Shown: piece by piece, positions 27,201 to 34,689 of the stretch
Layout of the letters: each line of letters begins with the position of its first letter
Position numbering within the stretch: the first letter of the stretch is position 1
Source: Ceriagrion tenellum
Taxonomy: Eukaryota; Arthropoda; Insecta; Odonata; Coenagrionidae
NCBI GenBank assembly: GCA_963169105.1
Contig: OY720632.1
Coordinates: forward strand, 189,906,448-189,970,447
DNA: 64,000 bases
Direction: 5' to 3'
Notes under the pieces: model-generated
Seen by the model: the letters and a program-made list of their open reading frames with translations, nothing else
Databases searched by the model: none
Told to the model about the DNA's origin: nothing
Program-made: the position numbers and the translations under genes

Positions 27201-30200
27201 GCTCAAAGGGCTTGTTGCCTTCAAAATCGCTCTGCATCTAGCTAGCTTCATCCACACATTCTTTCTTTGCTCTCTTTCACAACGATTTTGCATTCACTCT
27301 TTTTCTTTCTGTAAATCTTGCATGCCTTCCTCAGATTAAGCAGCAATCAAATTCTCATTATAATTAATGATATATTATTGATTTACAAACATTTTTATTA
27401 AATTTATAAAATAATAATGAGATGCATTATAAACAATTATATTATCACTTTAAAATAAATAAATAATTGATCGACAAAGACATCATTTATTGGTAAGTGG
27501 GGTCAAAATTGACCCCAAATAAGATAATAATAATTTTTTTGGAGTAAAGTAAAAAAATAAATTTCAATCCTACTGTATTATATTTATAACAGTGAAAAAA
27601 ACAAATACAAAAAATATGGAGGATATAAAAAAATTTTAACGACCAAATACAGTGGGGATACGTATTGGGGGGTCAAATATGACCCCACTTGCCCTTATGA
27701 AGGTTAAACATATACAGTAGACCCTCGCTTTACAATATTAATCCATTCCGGAGACCAATCGTAAAGCGAATTCCATTGTATGTTGAATGTGCATTATTTC
27801 CGGATGAGGAATTGGTTTAAAGAGCATCAGTGCCAATCCATTCATTGTACGCGTCAGAGCCAATGCATACGAAATATCCTGGATGAAAATTATTGAAAAT
27901 ATTATTAAACAAATATTTAAAACACTATCGATATTTAAGACAAAATCTGAGAAATTTGAAATTTTAAAAAGCGCATGCAAAATCAGCTCAGATCGTAAGT
28001 TGAATCCATCGTAAGTTGAACCCATCGTAAAGCGGTGGTCTACTGTATAAATAACTGTAACATTTATGATTGGGAATTGGTCTAGAAAAATAGTTAAAAA
28101 TAGAAATAGTCTAGAAAAATAAAAAAAGAAAAATTGTAATGAGAGGCAGATGGTTGCACTACATGTAATAAATCTGAGTATGAAACGACAATAAACAGTG
28201 CTGTGTTTGTTGTAGCAACAGAGGCATTATTATCATTACTGTTCGCTTCATGCAAGTATTCTTGCACATTTAATTGCGTGTGTAGTCTAATAATATTCTT
28301 TATGTATATAATCATTTACTATGTAAGTGTTCTCTCACATACATGCATTGCCAGTATGAGAGCTACTTTGAGAATAGACATTGAGGAGTATAATTGTTGT
28401 AAATATACATTGAATTTATCGATTACCCCCCGAAGCAATCTATCATGGGGCCCTTGGGACTCTGGGCCCTTCTTATAAAGAATTTTCTTTCTACATGCTA
28501 TCTTGGGGCTGCAGGAAAACATGATATTTAAATGCTTTGATTGACCTTTTTTGAGCTTGGATTGATAGTTTTCCATGTAGATATAACTTATTACTTAAAA
28601 CTCATGCATTTTTATAACTCCAACCACATTTCTCTGGCTCTTTTGCACTAGCAAATCTGTATTATTTGACTATCCTCAATGCCAAGAAATATGGTACTTT
28701 GTGCTTTTTCATCCTTTCCTTTCCATCCCACCTCTGGTTTTTCTGGTTTTTTCTTCTTTCACCTATTTCCATGTACCTTTTATTACAAGAACCGTCTTCA
28801 TCTTGGTTGATATGGTATTCATTCATGGTTGATAATTCTTATCATTGTACTTCTGGACAGTTACCTTTAGCTATGAGCTTCTGATGACATTGGTATAAAT
28901 AAATCATCTGGGGACTTCCTTTTTTTCCTCAAAATCTTTTTCTTCCTTCAAGATTTTATTCATGCACTGCATTCTTTCTTTGCGTACTCTGGGCCCATAA
29001 CCTGATGGAGTCCGCATTTAAAAAGAAGAAAATTCAGCTTGTCTTTTCTGGCCAACTTAATTGCTTACTACTTCTGGAAAGGCAGCAGCAACAATATAAA
29101 CAAACTGTTCACAAATAACATCTGTTACTAAAATTTCCAACAATAACCACAAAGGCTGTCTTTTTGATGTAATGCAATGTGTTATTTTGTTAACCCTTTC
29201 GCTGCTGTGAACGTAGCAGCTACGTTCGCCCGGTTGACTGCTGTGAACGTAGCTCCTACGTTTTGTTGGCAAGTGGTCGTTCCTACCCATGCAACCGAAC
29301 TTTCTATTTTTCCGCGAATGCCATTCCCCGAGTTCATTGATATACATTGTACTAATCCCTTCCCGGGAGCGTGAGTGCCTATTGAGTTGCAGGTACAATG
29401 AGAGACATACTTTCTGTGCTAACGTAGGTTACCGTACACTTTTTCGCCGCACAGGGGCTGGAACGTCTCTGAAGTTTGACCGCAGCGAAAGGGTTAAAAC
29501 TGAAGAAAATGATGCACTTGCATATTATTTTTCACCAATAGCTTACTGATTATTCCTTCATCTGTTGCCAGTGTATTACTGTAAGCTGCTTGTCTCTAAT
29601 ACACAACCTAAATCTATCATATCTCAATGCCTAATTTTGAATAGATAATTTAATTTAGCTCTCAATGTCACTTTCTACGAATGCCTTTCTTCAGGCATCG
29701 TTTAGGTAATTGTGATATAGAGATGGCAAAATTAGTTGAGGAGGTATGGCTTGTGTATTCATGCAAGGAAGTTCAGTGTGTAGTTAATTTGCCATTCTAA
29801 TGTGAAGTTTAAAATTGATTTAATAAGATTTAAATTCATTTGAATCCTTAATATAGTGTACCTACACTATTGTATACCCTTGAATACACTATTGATGATA
29901 TCTTTAAACTGATTCCACAACTGGTGATATACTGGTTCACTTCATTACAGAATTCATATCACGAAGAGTCCTGTGTAACAGAATAATATCATAAAGCTGG
30001 GGTCTATTGTATTGAATACAGGATGTCTTTTTAATGTCTGGTCGTATTTTAACTATGGATGAGTTGGTTTGGTTATGGTTTAATTATGGTTTGTAGCATA
30101 GTTTACTTATGTGGCTATTCAGTATCATATTTTTAAGATATCTTAGTATTACCTATTTCCAAACTGAAAACTTTTCAGTGTTTTAACATACTATCATAGT

Positions 30201-33133
30201 TATCATGGCACCATTTTTCCTTTGTAGATTCATCTTGCATGCAAAGAAGACTGGTTTTGTTGTGGAGCACGACTTCATTATGGCCACATATTTGGCTGAT
30301 CGAGTGATTGTTTTTGAGGGCTCCCCATCTGTGGACACTGAAGCCCATACACCTCAAACCCTACTTGCTGGAATGAATCGTTTCCTGCAGCTTTTGGGCA
30401 TCACCTTTCGAAGGGATCCCAAGAACTTCAGACCTAGGATCAACAAGTCGAACTCTGTGAAGGTATTCAAAAATGTCTCATTTTTTCATTGGCATGTTCA
30501 TTCTGGTGATTCCCATAATTTTGGGCAGTTTTGTCTCATTCATGGATCATTTTCCTATAGCTGCGTTTCATTATTAATGACCTCTGCTTTTTTGATGGAG
30601 AAATTAAGGGTTATTGTAGGAATGGGACTCCTAAAAAAAAAAACCTGGTTAAAACATGAAAATTAAAAAAAATAGTATGGTCTTAAAAATATCCTGGGAA
30701 ATGAGAAATCAGCCTGGGAATTTGCTTTCTAGTGTCATAATAAGATTTTTGACGTTCATTGAGGGATGCAAATATGGTGGGAATATATTGGTATGAAAAA
30801 TATCAGAGACTGAGGTGAATATTATGAAAAATATGATAATTTTCTAAATGGCCCATCTGTACCACTAATAGCAGTGGCATAGCACTAGTTCATTGAGATT
30901 AAAGTTGCAGAAGGGATGATTGGACACTGAAAATTGGAGCGTGGTGCAACAGTTCACTCATACTCACTGTAAGTAAATGAATGTCATGGAGAGGTCTAAG
31001 TTATTCCACTTGAATGAGAATCTGTTACTTTAATCAAATTATCAATGAATAAAAAGAAAGAAAAGAGTTGCAAGATGTCTGAAAGTGAAAATACGTTGAA
31101 AAATATGAGCTTCAGCTTGCCTAAGAGAAATGGTGGCATGTTATGAGATGGCATTGCAAACGAAAGGCTTTGGTGTTGGCCAAAGTATTATAACCCCATA
31201 AACCCCTGTGAGGTGTAAGCAGGGTGTGTAGTGTGTATGTATGTTATATGGGTGACATGCACTCGCTCTTGAGCCCATTTCTCGGGAACTACTCAGCAGA
31301 AATTGAAAATATTTAAAAGGGAACTCATTAGCTTGCTCAGTCCCAGCCATTTTACCAGTACCCTTTCCGTCAGCCCAGTGATTTTCATGGTTTTATAAAG
31401 TTGTCATACTTTTATTTTAAATAATATTATCCTGATTTTGGTTTTTTGTTACGTCTTGATATTTAATTTGCCTTCATAAATAAAATGATAATTTTTTAGC
31501 TTTTGGAAAGTTTATAGAGTAAATTGCTTATCACATGGTTTTTTATTGTTTAAAAAAGTCTTACAGAGGGTTTATTTCAAAATTGTTTTAACTTTTACTA
31601 TTATTGAGTAAAAAATTATTTAAACGGTACATAAGCTTGTATTGAATTTGTGTTATTGCAAAATAGCATTTTACACTATTTAGGACCATTATTTTTTACA
31701 ATTGTTTCTTATGTTCAAAAATAAATGCACAATTGACAGCTGAATAATCACAAACATATCTGCAAAAAGAAGAAAATGAAGAAATCGAATCAGTAGTAAA
31801 GATGTCTATATGTCTGAAAGCTTTCCTTATGCCTTATCATACTCCTTTTTTCTAGGAATATTTTGAAACACTGTTCAAAACAGAATGCAACTTTGCATTC
31901 TTGTAGCCTGTTTCTTTCCTGCTATACTTCCAACTAGCCTTTTTTGATCTAGAAGACCATATTAAGCACACTCGATACTTTCATCTGATTTATCTATCAA
32001 CCCTTTGGAAACCTTCATAAGAAAAGCAGTAATTGTCTGTTTTTCACAATTCATGGCATTATGCCTGCCACAAGCATTTCAAATACCCTTCTAAAGCATA
32101 TGGAAATCTAGTTTTTTCCACCATTTCACCGTTCTGTGCTGAAAAGGATGATCCTGCACTCGCTGATCGCAGAGATCAACACCAGCTGTGAAAAAATTGT
32201 AATCAAGTACCACGTAGGGTCTTATGGCTTCATCTCCATGCGTCGTGGTATGCTTCCCAAATGTCATGGATACCATGATACTAATAAATATTTTGGGGAC
32301 TAAGAATGGCTCCTGGATTTCTTTTTAGAATTAATTGCGAGGCATATCTACTGGTCTCCCGCTTCACTGATTTTTTGTCCTCATTTGACATAAATACTCT
32401 CACAAAATCCTTGACAGAGCTTGATTTATCCAAATCAGCCACGATTTTACGATTACTACAGCGTATGCGAACATCTGGGGGTAGCACAGTTGGCATTCCA
32501 ATCCTGGCATGTCCCTTCAATTTGCCACTGTGTGACAGCTTCGTCTTCACTCGCAGTAGGCTCGATGTCAGATGAATCATCTGGATATTGAAAACAAACA
32601 AGCATAAAACAGTATATGGAAACGTGAATGGAATATAATCAAAACTTGTGAAAACGAATCAGTAGTAAAAAATGTCTTCAGAGTAAAAACATTATTGCGA
32701 TGCATCTCTTACCATTATAATCATCTACAAAACCATCTTCAAATTCACTGTAATCACTCACAGATATCTCAAGCTCCTCAAATATATCTGGTAATTAATT
32801 TATGGTTTGAGGTATTCAAAACTGTGTATCACTTTTTCAACCGGTATGTGGGTGTTTGGGCTTCATTACCTCTTATCTGAAGAGTGGTTCTGGAAGGCTT
32901 TTTCAGTTGTATGTTTTCAAGTAGATTACTTGTTTCTTTTGTTGAAAATTTTTTAAATCTGCGAAATAAAAATTAGTTTCCTTCATTCCAATGAAGTGAA
33001 ATTATATTTCAAATATTTAGAATCAATTAATGTTGACTCAGACATACATTGCATATGACTAATTTTCATTTTTTGAATTCTGCAGGATGTGGAGCAGAAG
33101 AGGGCTGGGCAGTATTTCTTCTTGGAAGATTAA
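9128..33133 (+). CDS. ABCE1: ABCE1 (pixie / RNase L inhibitor), 3' five exons only
   Basis: ABCE1 is the iron-sulphur ABC ATPase that splits 80S and post-termination ribosomes and joins initiation complexes in the cytoplasm. Five exons join in frame: 9128-9279, 18157-18272, 20305-20501, 30228-30462 and 33086-33133 (stop TAA 33131-33133). Together they encode the last 248 residues of a protein usually about 600 long, i.e. NBD2. Visible motifs in order are Walker A GENGTGKTT, Q-loop region (NISYKPQK), ABC signature LSGGELQ, Walker B VYLIDEP, D-loop SAYLD, and H-loop VVEHDF. The C-terminal tail DVEQKRAGQYFFLED is characteristic of the family. Every intron has GT-AG borders and the phases fit. 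NBD1 and the Fe-S domain are not in the window. No frameshift or stop is seen, so the gene looks functional. Confidence 0.95.
9280..10529. other. ABCE1 intron, unassigned part
   Basis: This is intronic sequence after the Walker A exon. Several short open frames occur but none shows a domain or conserved motif. No repeat end was recognised here. Confidence 0.4.
10530..11770 (+). pseudogene. Second piggyBac transposase relic, interrupted by a SINE
   Basis: Readable piggyBac segments lie in order on the + strand, but in different frames. They are DRDVTIDERL with the first catalytic Asp (about 10570-10600), SRYVWSSVIYMGKGAVL (about 10965-11010), LLDKGYRLTMDNFYTSP with the second Asp (about 11065-11125), DTYGTLRKTRRG (11153-11190), IGGVDQYLAVYS (about 11370-11405), a FFHLLEL-like helix (about 11440) and a Cys pair CCPHC near 11738. 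Frameshifts and stops between them make it a relic. It differs in sequence from the piggyBac at 2857-5811 (MDNFYTSPASAELLVSR versus MDNFYNSPALATLLKSK), so it is another family. A SINE sits between the first and second segments. No TTAA ends were fixed. Confidence 0.8.
10726..10958 (+). mobile_element. tRNA-derived SINE with A-rich tail
   Basis: The head reads like a tRNA. A box-like TGGCGGTGGGG is at 10736-10746, and B box GGTTCAAGTCC at 10779-10789 lies inside a perfect T-arm (GCGGG-TTCAAGT-CCCGC). A GC-rich body of about 130 bp follows (CAGCAGCCTATCGGGATTCC region). The copy ends in an A-rich tail at about 10930-10958. It is an internal Pol III promoter unit of the usual SINE layout. It lies inside the piggyBac relic, so it inserted after that element. 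Target duplications were not found with certainty. Confidence 0.8.
11771..13410. other. ABCE1 intron; one Tigger-type terminus, otherwise unassigned
   Basis: At 12036-12037 a TA dinucleotide is followed by CAGTAGAAACTCG at 12038, matching the ends of other repeat copies in this window. It may be the left end of the element whose transposase relic lies at 13411. The rest is AT-rich sequence in which I recognise no gene or RNA. Confidence 0.4.
13411..13800 (+). pseudogene. CENP-B/jerky-type transposase N-terminus relic (pogo/Tigger superfamily)
   Basis: The ATG at 13411 begins MEPSKLKKRRISLEEKVKMI, the typical opening of the CENP-B HTH domain of Tigger-like transposases. After frameshifts the homology resumes as SGLAEKFGVSLSKLSTI and TNRAKILEKVEEAV, then IENELNAFFCKCLEQNIPVNGPFIQ, which is the second (CENPB-type) HTH. 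The catalytic DDE domain is not found downstream. Instead, an unrelated Tigger begins at 13952. It is a truncated fossil of a different lineage from the two other Tigger elements here. Confidence 0.7.
13952..15954 (-). mobile_element. Tigger/pogo element with TA target duplication
   Basis: The termini are CCGTACTTCCTGGCCTATAA (left, starting 13952) and, read inward from 15954, CTGTATTTCCCGGCCCATAA. They match at about 22 of 27 positions, and both continue GAC(A/G)CAC. TA flanks both ends (13950-13951 and 15955-15956), the Tc1/mariner/pogo target. The sub-terminal word TAAGACGCA recurs just inside both ends. The 2003-bp element carries a frameshifted transposase on the minus strand. Confidence 0.85.
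14175..15412 (-). pseudogene. Tigger-type DDE transposase pseudogene
   Basis: The first piece (15412-15224) holds an N-terminal HTH: SYSIAIKLEVVNYASKHGN and REWRKQK. The second (15139-14894) holds the CENPB-type DNA-binding part with WCERFKKRN and LSFEYETKI. Then comes the DDE_1 domain: first Asp in GNIDEVLL, just upstream of the 14883-14572 piece, followed by KTVMIKTSGNEK; second Asp in LLVCDQFKAH; third Asp in LQPLDVSINKPFK, both in the 14609-14175 piece. An acidic tail ends at 14175. The four pieces need at least two frameshifts and one stop to be bridged. All three catalytic Asp residues remain readable. Confidence 0.85.
16253..16287. repeat. Perfect 13-bp hairpin
   Basis: GCTTGAGCCCACC at 16253-16265 is exactly complementary to GGTGGGCTCAAGC at 16275-16287, with a 9-base loop. 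It is not followed by a T run that would suggest a terminator. It is GC-rich and within a C-rich block. Confidence 0.7.
17930..18002 (-). repeat. Terminal fragment of the CAGTAG-end MITE family
   Basis: Read on the minus strand from 18002, the sequence starts CAGTAGAAGCACAAAATTAC and continues through a GGACCGGAAAAATC block to ACTTCGTAATTTCG. The copy at 25671 has the same order (CAGTAGCAAC, GGGACCGAAAAATCGGCACTTC). TA lies directly outside. The partner terminus was not located. Confidence 0.45.
18157..18272 (+). CDS. ABCE1: ABCE1 exon with Q-loop region
   Basis: The acceptor is TTTCTTTCAG before 18157 and the donor is GTAATG at 18273. Two bases complete the split Gly codon, then 38 codons read EIPQLNISYKPQKISPKSQG to RDAYVHPQ. 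The exon ends in phase 0. The text matches ABCE1 NBD2 between Walker A and the signature motif without gaps. Confidence 0.95.
18273..19672. other. ABCE1 intron, mostly unassigned
   Basis: The only structure seen is the hairpin at 19087-19109. No coding or RNA feature was recognised in the rest. Confidence 0.4.
19057..19115. repeat. Hairpin-bearing repeat end, Penelope-like signature
   Basis: CATTATCAAG (19087-19096) pairs perfectly with CTTGATAATG (19100-19109) around a GAA loop. It is preceded by CCCACCCAGGTTTCAA. The arrangement GGTTTC(A/G)A then CATTATC(A)AGG resembles the conserved ends of Penelope-like retroelements and recurs at 59640-59700 and 63545-63575. No ORF is associated here. 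Confidence 0.4.
19673..20086 (-). mobile_element. hAT-type MITE, copy A (reverse orientation)
   Basis: This stretch is a reverse-complement copy of 53119-53545 over its whole length. Ends are (T)AAGGATGAGTC at the left and GACTCATCCCTA at the right. Subterminal regions are full of ATCGATT/GATTCC words, as in many hAT elements. The flanking 8-mers (TTAGAAAT and TCCGAGAT) agree at only 5 of 8 positions, so the target duplication has decayed or the ends differ slightly. No coding capacity. Confidence 0.75.
20305..20501 (+). CDS. ABCE1: ABCE1 exon with signature motif and Walker B
   Basis: The exon starts after ATATAG with TTT (FVTDVMKPL) and ends before GTACTT in phase 2 (AG of an Arg codon). 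It holds the ABC signature LSGGELQRVALALCLGKP, then VYLIDEPSAYLD (Walker B, catalytic Glu, D-loop). All catalytic residues are intact. Confidence 0.96.
20502..20937. other. ABCE1 intron between exon and Tigger element
   Basis: No feature was recognised. The sequence is AT-rich. Confidence 0.4.
20940..23493 (+). mobile_element. Tigger/pogo element 2 with TA target duplication
   Basis: The left end CCGTATTTACTCGTGTAAGC begins at 20940. The right end read inward from 23493 is CCGAATTTACTCGTGTAAGC, and the match (23 of 25) extends into CGC(G/A)C. TA lies at 20938-20939 and 23494-23495. Subterminal copies of GCGGCTTACACGA and AAGTAAGCCGCGC lie at 21003 and 21029. The element is 2554 bp long. It contains a broken transposase in + orientation and about 600 bp of non-coding 3' DNA. 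It is a relative of the element at 13952 (same architecture, different ends). Confidence 0.88.
21621..22861 (+). pseudogene. Tigger-type DDE transposase pseudogene 2
   Basis: The ATG at 21621 starts MNSEVKLRSYPVSTKLHIIS, then AGRKYGVSEWCIRDWRKMKE, an N-terminal HTH like that of the transposase at 14175-15412. A TGA closes this piece at 21864-21866. The second HTH follows in shifted frames up to about 22050. The DDE_1 domain shows Asp 1 in IGNADQTPVY, a KTTVMLTVLADG-like strand (RCAVMLTVLVDGKKLPPYVI), Asp 2 in MLVLDSFRGHL and Asp 3 in LQPLDICINRPFK. The last piece (22448-22861) ends with a strongly acidic tail and TAA. Several stops (near 21864, 21981, 22323) and frameshifts break it. The catalytic triad is still recognisable. 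Confidence 0.87.
23496..23904. other. Intronic repeat-like stretch, unassigned
   Basis: It contains ATGGAATGGTGTCTGTCTGT and CTACTGGACCGATTGAGG, wording common in helitron-like or LINE-derived repeats, but no terminus or coding evidence was found to decide. Confidence 0.3.
23905..24225 (+). repeat. Dispersed repeat, copy A of an inverted pair
   Basis: About 320 bp from ATTTAAATATCATGTTTTCC to AATAATGC are repeated in reverse complement at about 28200-28535. Shared blocks include AAGGGCCCAGAGTCCCAAGG, TTGCTTCGGGGGG, CAATGTATATTTACAACAAT and AGAATACTTGCATGAAGC. Identity looks about 93-95 percent. No coding sequence or tRNA-like head was found, and the element class is unknown. Confidence 0.75.
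24226..24940. other. Intronic stretch, unassigned
   Basis: No coding motif or repeat end was recognised between the dispersed repeat and the copia relic. Confidence 0.35.
24950..25650 (-). pseudogene. Copia-type retrotransposon integrase relic
   Basis: On the minus strand the order is: RCGPLSTE ... SRYLPTLLDNYS (start of the integrase core, near 25640-25510), then NTLQMDNGSEY-like text with the second catalytic Asp (near 25420, in a shifted frame), EGIEFQTMEPCSPVQNGMAE with the conserved catalytic Glu of NGMAERKN (about 25370-25290), ESARCTIAKT, and further left SKTLKGYMILQPSTN followed by VVFDEN, which marks the linker to the copia reverse transcriptase. Stops and frameshifts divide it. The protease, RT/RNase H and LTRs were not found. 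This is a fragment of a Ty1/copia element decayed in an ABCE1 intron. Confidence 0.85.
25671..25800 (+). repeat. CAGTAG-end MITE fragment (Tigger type)
   Basis: TA (25669-25670) precedes CAGTAGCAACTTAATAATAC at 25671, followed by GAAGTTGGCGGGACCGAAAA. It lies at the junction between the copia relic and the LINE relic. The right terminus is not clear. It resembles copies at 17930-18002 and 60240. Confidence 0.45.
25870..26917 (-). pseudogene. LINE (non-LTR) reverse transcriptase fragment
   Basis: The open stretch 26917-26093 encodes 274 residues of a reverse transcriptase. It begins before the finger domain (EEEVTMAVRELKNRKDASVD), passes the fingers (ATIIPLYKGKG, NNYRAITLL, GKVFSKILIERV), QFGFMPGRGCSDQLF, and the palm motif A VDLEKAYDRVNR (first catalytic Asp), to GVKQGCVMSPWLFNVFMDK (motif B). 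The reading frame then shifts. Motif C is visible at about 26020 as ADDAVLI, with a stop in place of the expected Tyr before ADD. The tail runs to about 25870. The endonuclease and 3' end are absent. The sequence resembles the RTE/I-type group common in arthropods, but the clade cannot be fixed by eye. Confidence 0.85.
26984..27210. mobile_element. Long-TIR MITE, piggyBac type
   Basis: The two arms are about 70 bp each. CCCTTTGAGTG from 26984 mirrors CCCTTTGAGCG read inward from 27210, and both continue through GATATCA, CCATGGTTGTCTTT-type text (left CATGGTTGTCTTTCGC), GCTGGTGCTGATGACGT. TTAA precedes the left arm at 26980-26983, but the right flank is CTTG, so the target duplication is not intact. 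The 227-bp unit is almost one long palindrome and has no coding capacity. Confidence 0.75.
27485..27703. mobile_element. MITE candidate with GGGGTCA...TGACCCC palindromic ends
   Basis: AAGTGGGGTCAAAATTGACC at the left is mirrored by AAGTGGGGTCATATTTGACC read inward from the right. The right end is followed by TTAA at 27704-27707 (CCTTCATAAGGGC just inside). The left limit is unclear and no TTAA is seen there. The interior is very AT-rich. It abuts the MITE that begins at 27715. Confidence 0.5.
27715..28045. mobile_element. Tigger/pogo-type MITE, complete
   Basis: The left end CAGTAGACCCTCGCTTTAC starts at 27715. The right end read inward from 28045 is CAGTAGACCACCGCTTTAC. TA flanks both (27713-27714 and 28046-28047). 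The 331-bp interior contains repeats of TCGTAA(A/G)(G/T) words and no coding sequence. The end sequence matches the CAGTAG class seen at four other places in the window. Confidence 0.85.
28200..28535 (-). repeat. Dispersed repeat, copy B of an inverted pair
   Basis: This is the reverse-complement partner of 23905-24225, described there. In this copy the C run is shorter (CCCCCC at 28424-28429) and its right-hand flank (28500-28535) extends the match through GGAAAACATGATATTTAAAT. Confidence 0.75.
28536..29189. other. Intronic stretch, unassigned
   Basis: T-rich sequence with no recognised gene or repeat terminus. Confidence 0.35.
29194..29493. mobile_element. piggyBac-type MITE with TTAA on both sides
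   Basis: TTAA occurs at 29190-29193 and 29494-29497. The inverted ends are CCCTTTCGCTGC(T)GT from 29194 and CCCTTTCGCTGC(G)GT read inward from 29493. Inside the left end, GCTGTGAACGTAGC is repeated (29203 and 29240). The element is exactly 300 bp long and non-coding. All features fit a non-autonomous piggyBac derivative. Confidence 0.85.
29498..30227. other. ABCE1 intron, unassigned
   Basis: No feature other than the branch and acceptor region before 30228 (a pyrimidine tract ending TTTGTAG). Confidence 0.4.
30228..30462 (+). CDS. ABCE1: ABCE1 exon with H-loop (switch His)
   Basis: The first base A completes the Arg codon, then the exon reads FILHAKKTGFVVEHDFIMAT with the switch histidine, through DRVIVFEG, AGMNRFLQLLGITFRRDP and RINKSNSVK. 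The donor is GTATTC after 30462, phase 0. Confidence 0.96.
30463..32090. other. ABCE1 last intron, unassigned part
   Basis: AT-rich sequence with no recognised gene. The only identifiable content of this intron is the piggyBac relic that follows. Confidence 0.4.
32091..32800 (-). pseudogene. Internally deleted piggyBac transposase relic
   Basis: Reading the minus strand, an acidic N-terminus (FEELEISVSDYSEFEDGF, about 32790-32735, and a shifted DDSSDIEPTASEDEA, about 32580-32530) leads to VKDFVRVFMSNED ... VKRETSRYASQLILKRNPGA (about 32420-32305). This is the N-terminal helical part of piggyBac proteins. Almost directly afterwards comes HTTTHGDEAIRPYVVLDYNF and FTAGVDLCDQ (32260-32165), which is the C-terminal GGVD block. 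The central catalytic region with the first two Asp residues, normally about 250 residues, is missing. GGVD has become AGVD. It is a deletion derivative lying in the last ABCE1 intron, antisense to the gene. Confidence 0.7.
33086..33133 (+). CDS. ABCE1: ABCE1 terminal coding exon
   Basis: The acceptor is TTCTGCAG before 33086. Fifteen codons encode DVEQKRAGQYFFLED, then TAA at 33131-33133. This tail is diagnostic of ABCE1 in animals. Confidence 0.97.
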   Translation, partial: DVEQKRAGQYFFLED

Positions 33134-33570
33134 AGAAGGTGCTGACTCCATTGGCATCAACTCAAAGGCCAAGTTCAGCATATAAAAAAGCTATACTCAA
33201 TTCTCTCTTGACAGTGTACACTTAAATTTATGTTAACATCTTCAGAAGTGAGTGTTGCATTGTTTGGCTTCCAATTCACCCAACATTCTTTGTAATGGCA
33301 TTGAGTAACTTTTGTCCAATGAATTGACACCAACAGAAGGAGGAGGATGATTTGAAGTTAAATAAACGAATCAACTTTTGAATTTAACTTTGTTTATTTC
33401 TTACTTTCAAGGAATTTTTTAAGATTTTTATACTGATGTCTTCTTGCTACAGTTTTTGGATGCCAACATTAAAATTTGAGCAAGGCAATGATCAGTGTTG
33501 TGATGATGTTATGCATTTCTAAATATATTGCATTGCATTCTAAATAAAGAGTGCTGATGCATGCAAATTT
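33134..33570 (+). terminator. ABCE1: ABCE1 3' UTR with two candidate poly(A) signals
   Basis: AATAAA occurs at 33361-33366 and at 33543-33548, 230 and 412 bases after the stop. Either could direct cleavage. The first is followed by a TTTGTTTATTTC-type T-rich stretch. No transcript data are available here to choose. Confidence 0.6.
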
Positions 33571-34689
33571 GTTTAATTGTGTACAGTAATGATGTCCCCT
33601 TTCAATTGCAGCTCAATTAATGGTGTAGTTTTAAATCATAACGTGATAGTATTGTTGTGGAGTGATAACCTTGAAATTTGCTGGATGGAATGGTCTTCAT
33701 GCTTTTTTAGCCTTGTCTAAGATGTGCTAATTTTAGTTGCATTACTGTATGAAATGAAAGAAAATCTTTTTATTTCCATACAATTTAGTTGGTCAACTGC
33801 AGTTTCAGCACATTTGCTTCAATTTCAAGGCAACCTGTAATGAAGCCTCATATCTACCAATTTGGTTTTTGAGGAGAGGTAGGGGAAAGTATATGAAGTG
33901 ATTTTTAGGAGACATAGGCAGTGGTATTTCAAGAGGACTAGGGATTAGTTGGGACAAGCTATGACATGGACGGTGACAGTCAAATTTGCATAAAACTATT
34001 AAGGAGGAGAATGCCATGGGAATACAGTTTAGAGGAGATTTTCATTTGGTCTAAAAAAATCCAGCTTATTACCTTTATTAGTAGCATGTGAAATAAGGGA
34101 TTATTAATCACTCTTAGGTCTAGTGTCAATTTAATTCATATGGAAAAGGATTTACAAACCCCCTTACTTAACCTCCGCCTTCCTCATCAACCAAATCGGT
34201 ATAATGACCCAAGAGTGAATGTATGCCATCTCAAAAATGATATGCATGCATTGAAACCTTATTCAACCAAATGATTTTTTTTGGTGCTAGTGATGGTTCA
34301 ATTTCCCTTTTTATCAGTTCCAGTTCGGTTATTAGCTTGAGTTCTCGGTTCCAGTTCTCATTTTTATAATTCACATTACTTGATTTTCAGTAGCTAGAGA
34401 AGATTTTTTTGTTTGATTATTGTGTATGTTTAGAATAGCACATCAAGTTATCTGTATGTTATTGCGTGTATAGGATCATAAAATTTGCAGCATTATGAGA
34501 CAAAACTATGCTGTATAGAAAAATGGAGAATCAGATCAACAATTCTCTTGAAAGGAATAAACAAAGAAAAGACAAAAATACAGTAGCTAGTATTATCTTC
34601 TTGTAAAAAAAGACCCACAAATATTCCTATAAATCTAAATTCATGCCATTAATAATTAAGTATTTCACAAAAATATGTGTACTCCAAAA
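33571..34689. other. Intergenic stretch, unassigned
   Basis: No gene is recognised. A CAGTTCCAGTTCGGTT-type block near 34315-34370 resembles subterminal wording of hAT elements and has a counterpart near 40440-40580, but ends were not found. Confidence 0.35.
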
